DNA of 64,000 nt from CAVQBL01 sp963710715. GTDB lineage: Bacteria > Pseudomonadota > Gammaproteobacteria > DSM-16500. The notes under the pieces are model-generated. The model was not told where the DNA came from. It saw only the letters and a program-made list of their open reading frames with translations, and made no database searches. Shown piece by piece: positions 36,630-46,073 of this stretch. The stretch is taken from assembly GCA_963710715.1 (NCBI GenBank), contig CAVQBL010000006.1:42966-106965 (forward strand), given 5' to 3'. The position numbers were made by a program, and so were the translations under genes. Numbering within the stretch: the first letter of the stretch is position 1; every line of letters begins with the position of its first letter.

Positions 36630-37244
36630 ATGAATACCACGCAAAAAATTCAACAATACATTCAGAAAACACCGCGCGGCAAGCCGTTTACTACAGCTAT
36701 GCTGATGAGCTTTGGCGCGCGAGCAGCGGTGGACCAAGCATTATCAAGACTAACTAACGCTGGAAAGATAGTAAGGCTAACTCGCGGCGTATATGTGCGC
36801 CCTGAAGAAAGTCGTTATGTAGGCCAAGTTTTGCCTGAACCCTTTAAAGTCGTTGAAGCAATGGCAAAAAATACAAATGAAATTATCCAAGTGAGTAGTG
36901 CTGAAGCAGCAAGACAATTTGGCCTCTCCACTCAAGTACCGGCTCAACCAATTTTCTTGACAACAGGACAATCAAGACAGTTTAATATCGGTAATCTTGA
37001 GGTAACTCTCAAACATGTCAGCAGAAAAAAAATACCCTTCCCTGAATCAAAAGTCGGACTAGCTATTCTAGCGTTATGGTATCTCGGCAAAAAACTAACG
37101 ACTCCTCAAGCAATCGAGAAAATTAAGAAAAAACTCACCTCCAATGAATTTAAGAAATTCCAATCTTCACGAGAACATATGCCTGCATGGATGAGTAATG
37201 CAGTTTTACAATATACAAATATAAAGGAAACAGAATATGTCTGA
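36630..37244 (+). CDS. abiEi: AbiEi-type antitoxin (type IV TA)
   Basis: 204 residues. The N-terminal winged helix is TPRGKPFTTAMLMSFG, then ARAAVDQALSRLTNAGKIVR and LTRGVYVRP, followed by the longer C-terminal domain with STQVPAQPIFLTTGQSRQF, the shared pattern of DUF6088/AbiEi proteins. The protein counters AbiEii and represses the operon. AGAGG precedes the ATG, a promoter with inverted-repeat operator lies directly upstream, and its stop overlaps the abiEii start (ATGTCTGA). Confidence 0.87.
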   Translation: MNTTQKIQQYIQKTPRGKPFTTAMLMSFGARAAVDQALSRLTNAGKIVRLTRGVYVRPEESRYVGQVLPEPFKVVEAMAKNTNEIIQVSSAEAARQFGLSTQVPAQPIFLTTGQSRQFNIGNLEVTLKHVSRKKIPFPESKVGLAILALWYLGKKLTTPQAIEKIKKKLTSNEFKKFQSSREHMPAWMSNAVLQYTNIKETEYV

Positions 37245-38256
37245 AGCTTATTTATCATTGCCACAAAAAGAACAAGCTCTAATTCTTAGGAATTTATCAA
37301 CTAATAAAAACATCAAAAGAGAAGCCGTCTTATTAGAAAAAGACATTTGGATATGCTGGGCGTTAGAATTTTTATTTAAAATGCCAAACCAATTACCAAT
37401 GGCATTTAAAGGAGGCACATCATTATCTAAAGTTTTTCGTGTTATTGATAGATTTTCAGAAGACGTAGATATTACCATTGATTATAAAGCCTTTAATTGT
37501 GGAAACCCATTCGCGGACAGCATTAGCAAAACCAAGATAAAAAATATCAGCCTTCAGCTTAGATCAATGGTGACACAACATATAAAAGACATCATCATCC
37601 CTTATTATGAAAAAATCATTACTGAACAATTCAAAGAAAATGCTCCCGCAGTTGAATTAGATGATGACGGGGAAACGCTACACTTAAACTATCCCTCAGT
37701 AATAGAGCAAAAAAGTGGATATATTACTGATAGCATACGACTTGAGTTTGGCGGAAGAAATCTAACTATACCCAGTGAATCTCAAGAAATCACTACTGAT
37801 ATTTCCGAACACATAAATAATTTGTCATTTCCCATAGCACAAGCAACAGTATTATCGCCGCAAAAAACATATTGGGAAAAACTTACATTAATGCACTATG
37901 AATGCAACCGCCCTACAATCAAAGATGATGCGGATCGTATTTCACGACACTGGTATGATATTGCAATGTTGACTAATCATGACATTGGCAAACAAGCTCT
38001 AACAAACCGTGAGCTTTTGAATGAGGTAATAAAGATTAAAAAAACTTTTTATAACTCCCCATTCGCAAAATATGATGATTGTTTAAATGGAAATTTACGC
38101 TTAATACCGAATGATGATTATCTTAAACTGCTCAAAGACGATTTTAATAAGATGCTTAACAATAAAATGTTTTATGGGGAGCAGCCTGATTTTGAAAACA
38201 TCATTGAAGAAATACGTATACTAGAAGACTGCATTAACAGGAATAAAGAAAAATAA
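37237..38256 (+). CDS. abiEii: AbiEii nucleotidyltransferase toxin
   Basis: 339 residues. Nucleotidyltransferase core: LLEKDIWICWALEFLF, MAFKGGTSLSKVF (the GG(T/A)SL motif) and the catalytic RFSEDVDITID (~residues 65-80, D-x-D form). A later Lys/Asp-rich part ends in DISRHWYDIAML. AbiEii toxins transfer nucleotides to RNA targets such as tRNA acceptor ends and stop growth on phage infection. Overlap with abiEi shows tight coupling. All motifs intact. Confidence 0.9.
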   Translation: MSEAYLSLPQKEQALILRNLSTNKNIKREAVLLEKDIWICWALEFLFKMPNQLPMAFKGGTSLSKVFRVIDRFSEDVDITIDYKAFNCGNPFADSISKTKIKNISLQLRSMVTQHIKDIIIPYYEKIITEQFKENAPAVELDDDGETLHLNYPSVIEQKSGYITDSIRLEFGGRNLTIPSESQEITTDISEHINNLSFPIAQATVLSPQKTYWEKLTLMHYECNRPTIKDDADRISRHWYDIAMLTNHDIGKQALTNRELLNEVIKIKKTFYNSPFAKYDDCLNGNLRLIPNDDYLKLLKDDFNKMLNNKMFYGEQPDFENIIEEIRILEDCINRNKEK

Positions 38257-38278
38257 TATTCTTTACTAAGGATCTAAA

Positions 38279-40249
38279 ATGGCCAAAAACGATGTTGTTC
38301 TCATTGATGGAATTATCGACAATCTCATTGGAGAAGAAAAGTCACCGGATCGTCGTGGTGAAATATTCGAACTCTTCACATTTCAGCAACTCCTGAAAAA
38401 TTACGACCTCTCCCAAGAGGAAATTGAGTCTGGTTGGTTGGATGGGCGCAATGACGGCGGAATTGATGGGTTTTTTATCTTCATAAATGGCCAACTTCTA
38501 ACAGATCCAGAGATATTTCCCTGGCCAAAAAGAAGTGCAGAAATCACTGTCTGGTTAATCACATGCAAACATCGCGAAACCTTTCAACAAGCACCATTAG
38601 ATTTGCTCACAGCCAGTATAGTAGAGCTAATGGACCACAGTGTTGACTCAGAATCACTAAAGGGCGATTACTCATCTGAACTGAAAATAGCTCGTAATCT
38701 TCTTTTCCTTGCCTACAAACGACTTGCCTTCGCATTAACAAAAATTTCAATTCACTATGTTTATTCTTCACGAGGAGATACATCAGCGCTTGGGAGCAGT
38801 ATTGTTGCAAGAGCCAATCAAATTAAAGCGCACACAGAGAGTCTTTTTAGTTCATGTTTTGTAGAATTTAGATTTGTTGGCGCGAGAGAGCTTGTAAAGC
38901 TACATCGGCAATTGCTAAATATCAAACATGAATTACCCTTTTTAGAATATATCTCGCAAGGTTCCAGCTACGTAATTCTTACCAGTCTCAATCAATATAA
39001 GAACTTCGTTAGTGATGATAATGGAAATCTTAGACGTTATCTTTTTGAAGCCAATGTTCGAGATTATTTAGGACTAAATAGAGTCAATGAAGATATTGCA
39101 GCTTCCCTTTCAAATTCATCTCCCGCAAACTTTTGGTGGCTCAATAACGGTGTAACCATTCTAACAACATCTGCAAGAATTATAGAAAGAACAATTCAGC
39201 TCAATGATGTTCAAATTGTTAATGGGTTGCAGACAACAGAATCAATTTATCAATTTTTCTTTGCTGGTGGAAAAGATACAGAAAAAAGAGCAATCCTAAT
39301 TAAGATTGTTTCATCTAGCGATCCTGCTATTCGCGATAGAATCATTAGGGCAACCAATAATCAGACAGCCGTTGAACTTGCATCCTTGCATGCTACTGAT
39401 CGAATTCAAAGAGACATAGAGGAAATTCTTGAAAAAAATGAATGGTATTACGAACGGCGCAAAAATTATTATAGAAACATAGGTAAACCAGAATCCCGAA
39501 TGATTACACCACTTTTCATTGCAGGCGGTTCAATTGCAATGTTACTAAAGAATCCTGCACAAGCTGCTAAGTTAAAGTCTAGATTTATGAGAAGTGAAGC
39601 CGCATACCTGATGGTCTTTTCTGAAAAAATTCCGATAAAAGTATGGCCAAAAATAGTTTATATACTCAAGAAAACAGAAACTACACTTGATAAAGCAAGG
39701 ATTAGTCACTCTTATAAAGGAAGTAAGTTTTTATCCAGCTGGAGAAACCTGACAGCCTTTTTAACAACTGCTCGAATTTTCAAACGATTTTCATTCTCAG
39801 CAGAAGACCTGGCAAATTTAAATGAAAGCCTATTCACCGAACAGCTCATTACAGAGTCCTGGGAAATGATTAAGGAACAAGAGTCGCCATCTCAAAGACT
39901 TGATGCAAAAAAACCATCATTTATCATAGATTGCTGCGCTGCAATGGCAAAAAAATACCAACTGATGGACTTAGAAGTCATTGGAAAACGAAGCCTACCT
40001 AAAACGCACGTTGATACCCACAAACATAAAGCTGTTCCACCTGAGTTTGCGGAGAAAGTAGATAAACTTCTACCACCACAACCATGGAAGTCAGGCATAC
40101 ATCTTCAAATTGCAAAAACAATTGGCTGTAATGTATCTGAAGTAAGCGATGCTATTCAAAGTCTTATTGCGATAGGAAAAAGAAATCGTCAAGTTGATGG
40201 AGTTGTCTATGATACTAATGATGATATTATTGCCATCAACCTGAAATAA
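38279..40249 (+). CDS. AIPR-family abortive phage infection protein
   Basis: 656 residues. The N-terminus looks like a PD-(D/E)xK nuclease: RGEIFELFTFQQLL (Glu 28/31), then D63 in NDGGIDGFF and K97 in VWLITCKH. The middle has the AIPR signature NFWWLNNGVTILTTSA and VQIVNGLQTTESIYQF, then RATNNQTAVE. The C-terminal end (VDKLLPPQPWKSGIHLQIAK TIGCNVSEVSDAIQSL) looks like a winged helix. AIPR proteins are linked to phage resistance and often sit with restriction genes. It starts 22 bases after abiEii and may be in the same operon. Confidence 0.85.
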   Translation: MAKNDVVLIDGIIDNLIGEEKSPDRRGEIFELFTFQQLLKNYDLSQEEIESGWLDGRNDGGIDGFFIFINGQLLTDPEIFPWPKRSAEITVWLITCKHRETFQQAPLDLLTASIVELMDHSVDSESLKGDYSSELKIARNLLFLAYKRLAFALTKISIHYVYSSRGDTSALGSSIVARANQIKAHTESLFSSCFVEFRFVGARELVKLHRQLLNIKHELPFLEYISQGSSYVILTSLNQYKNFVSDDNGNLRRYLFEANVRDYLGLNRVNEDIAASLSNSSPANFWWLNNGVTILTTSARIIERTIQLNDVQIVNGLQTTESIYQFFFAGGKDTEKRAILIKIVSSSDPAIRDRIIRATNNQTAVELASLHATDRIQRDIEEILEKNEWYYERRKNYYRNIGKPESRMITPLFIAGGSIAMLLKNPAQAAKLKSRFMRSEAAYLMVFSEKIPIKVWPKIVYILKKTETTLDKARISHSYKGSKFLSSWRNLTAFLTTARIFKRFSFSAEDLANLNESLFTEQLITESWEMIKEQESPSQRLDAKKPSFIIDCCAAMAKKYQLMDLEVIGKRSLPKTHVDTHKHKAVPPEFAEKVDKLLPPQPWKSGIHLQIAKTIGCNVSEVSDAIQSLIAIGKRNRQVDGVVYDTNDDIIAINLK

Positions 40250-40353
40250 GATTTTTTTTATTTATAACTCTTGGAAAACTTAAATACGAAGGACAAATAA
40301 ATATCTACAAAGCCTGACCTTCTGCTTTCCCAACCAAACCACTATTTAGAATA

Positions 40354-40998
40354 ATGAACATGGCAAATATTATGTATATTATTTCAATGCAGGCAGCTCC
40401 TGTAACTCCTAGTTTATGGCCAGGAATAATCTCAGCAACTTTTGGTCTAGCAGGAGTAGTTCTTGGCAGCTATCTCTCGTATAATACTTTTATGAAACAG
40501 AAAATATTCGATAATCAACGAATATCTTTTTCTAAAATTATATCATTGAAAATACCTTGGATACAATCAATACAAACTCATCTTGAAGCTAAACTATTAT
40601 GTCAATTCTATTATACAAGATTCAAGCTATTCACAAACAATAGAGAAGACCTATCGGATGCTAAAAAAGAAAATGATAGAGCGATTTCTTTAATTAAAGA
40701 CATATACAGTCACCAAAAAGAAGTTTTTGAAGCCCTGGGATTAATTCAAACTTGTTTTAAACTTGACACGGAATTGCAAGCAGCTATTGATGATATTTTT
40801 AATTACCAAAGTATTAAAGATGTCAAATCATTTCCTCAAAATTTTAAAACTCAAGACGAATTAGACGCACACTATAATAAGGTATGTGATGAAATACATC
40901 CTTTGCTTAAAGATAAATACCATTCAAAGCTTGATAAATTAATTAATCTATTAAAATCAAGATTAATTCAAAATAGATACCGCTTTTTCTTCAAGTAA
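40354..40998 (+). CDS. Membrane-anchored hypothetical protein
   Basis: About 214 residues. One transmembrane segment near 25-45 (GIISATFGLAGVVLGSYLSY), then a helical cytoplasmic domain with no recognised motif (KKENDRAISLIKDIYSHQKE; ELDAHYNKVCDEIHPLL). It lies 100 bases after the AIPR gene on the same strand and could be a membrane partner of it, as in several abortive systems; that is speculation. No strong ribosome site: starts at 40354, 40360 or 40390 are possible. Confidence 0.6.
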   Translation: MNMANIMYIISMQAAPVTPSLWPGIISATFGLAGVVLGSYLSYNTFMKQKIFDNQRISFSKIISLKIPWIQSIQTHLEAKLLCQFYYTRFKLFTNNREDLSDAKKENDRAISLIKDIYSHQKEVFEALGLIQTCFKLDTELQAAIDDIFNYQSIKDVKSFPQNFKTQDELDAHYNKVCDEIHPLLKDKYHSKLDKLINLLKSRLIQNRYRFFFK

Positions 40999-41108
40999 CG
41001 GGTCTCACCATTTAACAAGTTATCTTTTACAGGGTAGGGTTTCTCGCTATTCTCTTCAGAAACGGGATCACGTCTCATCATTTAATAAGTTATTTTCCAT
41101 ACCATATT

Positions 41109-41250
41109 TAAGGGTTTTTTTTCAATATAAGCATTAACTAAGGCATCTTACAATACCATTTAAGCTGTATATCATTTTTAAAGCGAATAAAACATGGAAG
41201 ATTATCCATTTCAGAAGATCATTACTGGTTAAAACTTTTGGTAAAAATTT
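41109..41250 (-). pseudogene. Relic of a third related integrase gene
   Basis: TTTTTTTTCAATATAAGCATTAACTAAGGCATCTT-type sequence at 41114-41150 aligns with integrase 2 at about 35870-35910 (coding ALVNVYIEKNPF on the minus strand), with weaker similarity following (41150-41250). The frame is broken. It is part of an 870-base gap (40999-41869) otherwise holding a direct repeat of about 28 bases (near 41001 and 41071) and one small open frame. Confidence 0.5.
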
Positions 41251-41397
41251 ATGACCTTTTAATATTAAATTATGCACCTGTAAAATGATATAAGTGTTTT
41301 TTTTTAAAATTCTGTTTCACTACCAAAAACTCCAAGGATATTTTTTAACTGAATAATATTTGTTATTACATCACAACCTTAAGGAGTTTATTATGCC

Positions 41398-41553
41398 ATG
41401 ACTCAAGCGCACTTTTCTTCTCGGGATATAGCTATGGTGGCCTCGTTACGAACCAATCCTAATAACAGCATTATTTGGCTGGACTACCTTCATAGAAATT
41501 CAAGAGATAATTACAATTTCTTTTTCTCTATTCTACTAAAGCTCGCCCAATAA
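41398..41553 (+). CDS. Possible 51-residue peptide gene
   Basis: ATG at 41398 gives MTQAHFSSRDIAMVASLRTN, then PNNSIIWLDYLHRNSRDNYNF and a hydrophobic end, stop at 41551. AAGGAG lies 11 bases upstream, though it is better spaced for an ATG at 41393 that stops at once. It may be a real small gene or the remains of a larger one. No family recognised. Confidence 0.3.
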   Translation: MTQAHFSSRDIAMVASLRTNPNNSIIWLDYLHRNSRDNYNFFFSILLKLAQ

Positions 41554-41869
41554 TCTCTGTGCAGTCAGGTCAATAAAGCTGATCTCGATTTATGTTGATG
41601 ATGGGTCGCTACATCAATGGAAAATAAATAAACCTCAATTCAGTAAAAGCTAAAGTAAATACAGCCGCGCTTGCGGTAATCTTAAACAATAATACCTTAA
41701 AATATCAAAGTGTGAAACTTTTTGCTCCCATTGTTTAATATCTTAGTTTCAAAAATATAATTAATTTAATGGGAGAGAAGATATCAATTGAACTTGATAA
41801 ATTGGATTATTGTTTTACAGATCTAAACGGTCCTGAGACAATAGTCGGTAACTACAAAAGAGGAGTCAA

Positions 41870-42626
41870 ATGATTAGCACCATTATAGAAAAATCAATGC
41901 ACACTCCCCTGCTCATTTTGCCAGGTGAAATCGATCTATCGGTGGAATTAGCTGGCACAAACGTTGCCTATAAATACCTTTCAAATAGCCAAGCATGCGA
42001 AAGCTTTATAAATGGAAATATTTGGTTTGCGGGAACGAATAGGAATAAGATTTTATATGGGTGACCCAACCGAGCATGATTATCATGGGCATTCAAAAAT
42101 ACTATCGCCTACCTTATCATTATCACTTTCACCTCCACATCATACCTCTGCTTTTAAAGGAATGTCATGCATTGAGATATTTGATATCGATGGCTTAATT
42201 CATACAATCCAAAATGCTTTACTTAATGATAAGTTACATCATCACATTTCATGGTTAAACAAAGCTGTACTATTGGAAAAAGCAGAAGTAATAAAATGCA
42301 TACAACAAATTTTGCCTATATACAACATAAAGTATGACCCTACTAAAAAATGTGATCCACTGCAACTTCAAATTGGTTCTATTTATGTAAGAAAAATCGA
42401 TTACTATGATCCTTCCACTTCCGTAAAATCACTAAGTATAGATGCGGTACGTAGAACCTGGAACTTAAGCAATAAATTCGAACTAGAAGCAGAGTTACGA
42501 ATTGAACTCAATATAAGCAGCCTCCTTGATATGAATCATAAAAATCCGGAACCAGCCTTGCATCATTTGATTGAATATATAAAACTACAGTGTCCAAACA
42601 TGAGAAATTACTGTAAGTTAATTTAA
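41870..42626 (+). pseudogene. Hypothetical cargo gene with one frameshift
   Basis: The first frame (41870-42064) reads MISTIIEKSMHTPLLILPGE ... SFINGNIWFAGTNRNKILYG and stops. The second frame continues GDPTEHDYHGHSK... to 42626. Removing one G from the GGG at about 42058-42060 joins them as ILYGDPTEH. The sequence NGNIWFA...GDPTE resembles proteins with a GN(I/L)xFG...RGDPxE signature of unknown function found near phage-related genes. It is the last gene of element 2, about 50 bases before the right att region. Confidence 0.6.
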
Positions 42627-42682
42627 CTGTATAACCCATTGGACACCGGCTCAATTGATCTGCGACAGTCCTTTAAAAAGAG

Positions 42683-42861
42683 AGACCCCGATTCAATTCC
42701 CACTTGCGGAATTTAATTGATGCAAATTTTGATGTATTACCAAGAATGGGCATGTGTCCCCGCAATGTCCCCGGAGCTTAATTACTTTTTAAAAAATAAA
42801 TTATAAATCAATTTGTTATAATGAAAAGTTCGCGGGTTCGATTCCCGCCGCTTCCACCAAT
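42683..42861. repeat. Attachment site with tRNA 3'-end fragment (att, right copy)
   Basis: 42828-42859 is identical to the tRNA 3' end at 35105-35136; the match extends from 42788 to 42861. The AATTCC-N7-GGAATT inverted repeat is at about 42695-42713. Element 2 therefore spans roughly 35137-42859 (7.7 kb). The following stretch to 43136 has no gene; it holds repeated GTCCCC motifs and inverted ATGAAAGAC/GTCTTTCAT sequence. Confidence 0.85.
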
Positions 42862-43136
42862 TTAAAAAACATGAAAGACAATCAAAGACAGCGAAAGACT
42901 ATTATAAATCATATGGTTACTTTTCAAATTTTCCCTTAGTGATTGCCTTTCGTGGTCTTTCATGGTCCTGAGGTGTCCCCATTTTAGCCCTATAATTTAC
43001 GAAATGTCCCCGTTGTGTCCCCGCAAACCATCGGATTAATTTTATGAATAATCTTCGCTATCCATCTTGAGTAGCATCATCAAAAATTATAAAATTTTAA
43101 AAAAACCATCTTATTTTCTATTATATGTTATTTTTA

Positions 43137-43830
43137 TTATTTATATTCAACTTCTTCCATACCACCGAATGGCGGATTGGTAACAACGACATCCACACGT
43201 TCTTTTGGCCCCCAACTAATCAACGGACGCGCCAGTGTGTTGTCGTGCCGGATATTGCTCGGCACATCAATGCCATGCAGGATCATGTTGGTGGTGCACA
43301 GTAAATGTGGCATCGGCTTTTTCTCAATGCCGAAAATGCTAGCCTGCAACTGCGCTTCATCGTCTACTGTTTTTACATCTTGCTTTCGCATGTGTTCAAT
43401 CGAGCAAGTAAGAAAACCGCCAGTCCCGCAAGCAGGATCCATCACTTTTTCACCAAGACGCGGGTTAGTCATACGCACCATGAATTCTGTTACCGCACGT
43501 GGCGTAAAATTCACCTGCATTGCCCGCTGCCTGCAAATCACGCAACAACTGCTCGTACATATCGCCAAACAGATGGCGCTCATGTGCCTTGTTGAAATTT
43601 ACACCTTCTTGAATCTTATTGATCACTTGTCGAATCAATTGGCCAGATTTCATGTAATTGTAAGCATCTTCAAATACCGAACGGATCATCATTAGGCGCG
43701 TTGGTCGCCGCCTTTAACCTCCAGTTGCTGCAAACCGGGAAACATATCGTTATCGAGAAACTGCTTTAACGCATCGCCAGTCATGCCTTCGGCATCAGCA
43801 GCCCAATTGCGCCAGCGGTATTTCTCTGGG
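43137..43830 (-). pseudogene. hsdM: Type I methyltransferase HsdM fragment
   Basis: Minus-strand pieces in order: KYRWRNWAADAEGMTGDALK ending GGDQRA stop; MMIRSVFEDAYNYMKSGQLI RQVINK...LLRDLQAAGNAGEFYA; then, after a frame change near 43514, TPRAVTEFMVRMTNP, motif I MDPACGTGGFL and motif IV VVTNPPFGGMEE. These are the central part of an HsdM N6-adenine methylase. Both ends are missing and there are at least two frame breaks, so it is inactive. With the HsdS relic at 34 kb it points to a lost type I system. Confidence 0.85.
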
Positions 43831-44629
43831 AATCAGCTTAAGAGTATTCCCGAACATGAAGAACGCATCTTACTTGCTACAGGTAAATTCATTGGTGAAG
43901 GATTTGATGATGCACGATTAGATACCTTATTTCTTACACTACCAGTTTCATGGCATGGAACTATTGCACAATATGATGGTAGGCTACATCGGCTTTATGA
44001 CATCAAGAAAGAAGTTCAAGTTTATGACTACGCGGATCTTGCTGTTCCTATGTTAGAAGCATGTTTAATCGTCGCTGTCGAGCTTATGAGGCTATAGGCT
44101 ACAAAATTTTACTTCCTGCTAGCGCCTCTTCCGGATGGCCCGCTAGCATTCCACTTCCTGTAGACCCTAAATGGAAATCTGATTATGCAACAACGGTTAA
44201 GCGACTTATTCACGATGGCGTAGATATTCCATTGGCAACTTATTAGACAAGTTGCTGTTAATCCCTTCCCACACTACGGAAAATATCGGCCGCGCACGAA
44301 GTGCAATTGAAGCTTTTCTTTATCACCGTCTTGAAACTTTACCTCAAACTGCTGGATTATTTCGTTTAAATATCGAACTTCCAATTCCATTTAATGGGTT
44401 AGGTTGCATGGAAATTGATTTACTTTGCACTGATGCACGTATTGCAATTGAGATAGATGGCAAACAGCATTTAGCTGACACTAATGCTTATCGACGCGAT
44501 CGGCGAAAAGACGTTTTACTACAGGAAAATGGATATATGGTATTAAGATTTTTAGCTGAAGATGTTGGTAAGTACCTTGATGATGTTTTAGACGCTATTC
44601 TTCGTGCTTTATCTATGAAAAAACATTGA
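43826..44629 (+). pseudogene. C-terminal fragment of a DEAD/DEAH helicase with DUF559 nuclease domain
   Basis: The plus strand reads LLATGKFIGEGFDDARLDTL FLTLPVSWHGTIAQYDGRLHR (helicase motifs V/VI) to 44097, shifts frame to MFNRRCRAYEAIGYKILLPA...DGVDIPLATY, then shifts again to a DUF559/Vsr-like end: GRARSAIEAFLYHRLETLP, MEIDLLCTDARIAIEIDGKQ HL, RRDRRKDVLLQENGYMVLRF. The three pieces are collinear, so one large helicase-nuclease gene was truncated at its 5' end and frameshifted twice. Similar helicases are described in TOTE-type conflict systems; that link is from memory of the family. Confidence 0.75.
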
Positions 44630-44945
44630 TAATTTCACTTTGAGGTTTTTAAATCTGATATCAAAATATTATGCGTTCCATTCCTGTCTTTGGATCATTA
44701 AGGCGTATTTCGTGTACTTGCCAAAGATAGCATAGAGCAATTTCAATATTTTAAAAGATGCAGCTAGTAAAACGCTTGCATCACAAATGGATAATATCCT
44801 ACATTAGTACGTTTATTACTATACTACAAGTACGCGCTATTAAAGTCGCTCGACGAAATGATTGAAAAAATGGACAGGTCGAGCTCTTAGAAGTGCAGGA
44901 GAATACCGAAGCAATCATTATAAAAATTACGCTTAGGAAGAAGTT
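44630..44945. other. Degraded non-coding stretch
   Basis: About 315 bases between the helicase relic and the first deaminase-like gene. No open frame with a ribosome site and no repeats or terminator are evident; several short open pieces suggest decayed coding DNA that I cannot identify. Confidence 0.4.
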
Positions 44946-45452
44946 ATGATTCAAACTGGCTCAGAGATTATAAAAGAACACAAAAATGGAAACCTCATTA
45001 TTGAACCCTTTAACGAAAAATCAATCAACCCAAACAGTTACAATTATCGACTGGGTGAAAAATTAAAAATCTTTAAAGAAATGCGCAAAGATAAGCAAAT
45101 TTTTGAGGAAATCATCATTCCCGAATCGGGCTATATACTCAAACCCCGACAAATGTATTTAGGGCATACACAAGAAATTTTAGGTAATAAAAAATATGCT
45201 TCTTGGCTAATTGGTAGAAACTAGCTTGGAAGATTAGGTTTATTTCTTCAGATATCTGCCAATTTAGGCCATACAGGCTCAGCTCATAGTTGGACGCTTG
45301 AAATAGTGTGCATTATTCCCATCAAAATTTACCCCCGAATGAAAATTGGTCAGATCTCATTTTGGGAAAATTACGGCGAGGCTAACAATTATCAGGGTAA
45401 TTACGCTCAATTTAATGTACCTCAGATTTCAATATTTAATGAGACAAGATAA
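44946..45452 (+). pseudogene. dCTP deaminase/dUTPase-like gene with an internal amber stop
   Basis: The frame runs MIQTGSEIIKEHKNGNLIIE PF...SINPNSYNYRLGEKL...PRQMYLGHTQE...SWLIGRN, stop TAG at 45222, then stays open in the same frame: LGRLGLFLQISANLGHTGSAH to IFNETR at 45452. This is the dCTP deaminase/dUTPase trimeric fold (family signature GRSSLGRLGLFV; a Ser codon here has become TAG). These enzymes turn dCTP or dUTP into dUMP-related products. Without readthrough the protein lacks its active-site half. The next homologue starts at the stop (TAATG overlap). Confidence 0.75.
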
Positions 45453-45968
45453 TGATTTTAACAGGAATACAAATACAAAAAGAACAAGAGCAAAAGAGCA
45501 TTAAAATATCGCCCTTCAATAAAAATCATATTACTACCAATTCATTAGATTTAACTCTGGGAGACACTTTATTACAATACGAAAGCACACTGATAGATGT
45601 AGAAGTACTTCAACCCCACAGAGAAATAAAAATTGATGAAAATGGTTATCAGCTTCAATCTGGTGAGTTCCTGCTGGGCCACAGCGTAGAAAAAGTTGGC
45701 AGCGATCACTTCGTTCCCATTATCCATGCCCGCTCTGGAATTGCGCGATTAGGTTTATTTGTTCATGTGGACAGCTGATTTAATCGATATTGGCTCTTAT
45801 GGCCAAATAACTTTTCAATTATATGCCACATTACCCGTTAAAATTCATGCTGGAATGAGAATTGGGCAGGTAACTTTTTGGAAACCTAAAGGCGATATTC
45901 TACTCTACGATGGGAAATATAAAAATAGTGAAGGACCAAGATCTTGCGAGATTTATGAAGAGATTTGA
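45452..45968 (+). pseudogene. Second dCTP deaminase-like gene, frameshifted
   Basis: The first frame gives MILTGIQIQKEQEQ...TTNSLDLTLGDTLLQYE...HARSGIARLGLFVHVDS and stops at 45778. One base out from about 45768 it continues TADLIDIGSYGQITFQLYAT, LPVKIHAGMRIGQVTFW, PKGDILLYDGKY. Removing one G in GTGGACA restores VHVTADLID, as in dCTP deaminases. It is paralogous to the gene just upstream. Broken here, or a sequence error. Two deaminase-like genes at the head of a biosynthetic cluster suggest nucleotide chemistry. Confidence 0.78.
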
Positions 45969-46073
45969 GCTCAAGAATTTGGCAGACCACTATGGATATC
46001 ACACAGAATAATATCAGAATACATTGCCAAACATGATGCTATTCCATCACCTTCATTAATCTATATCGAAGAA

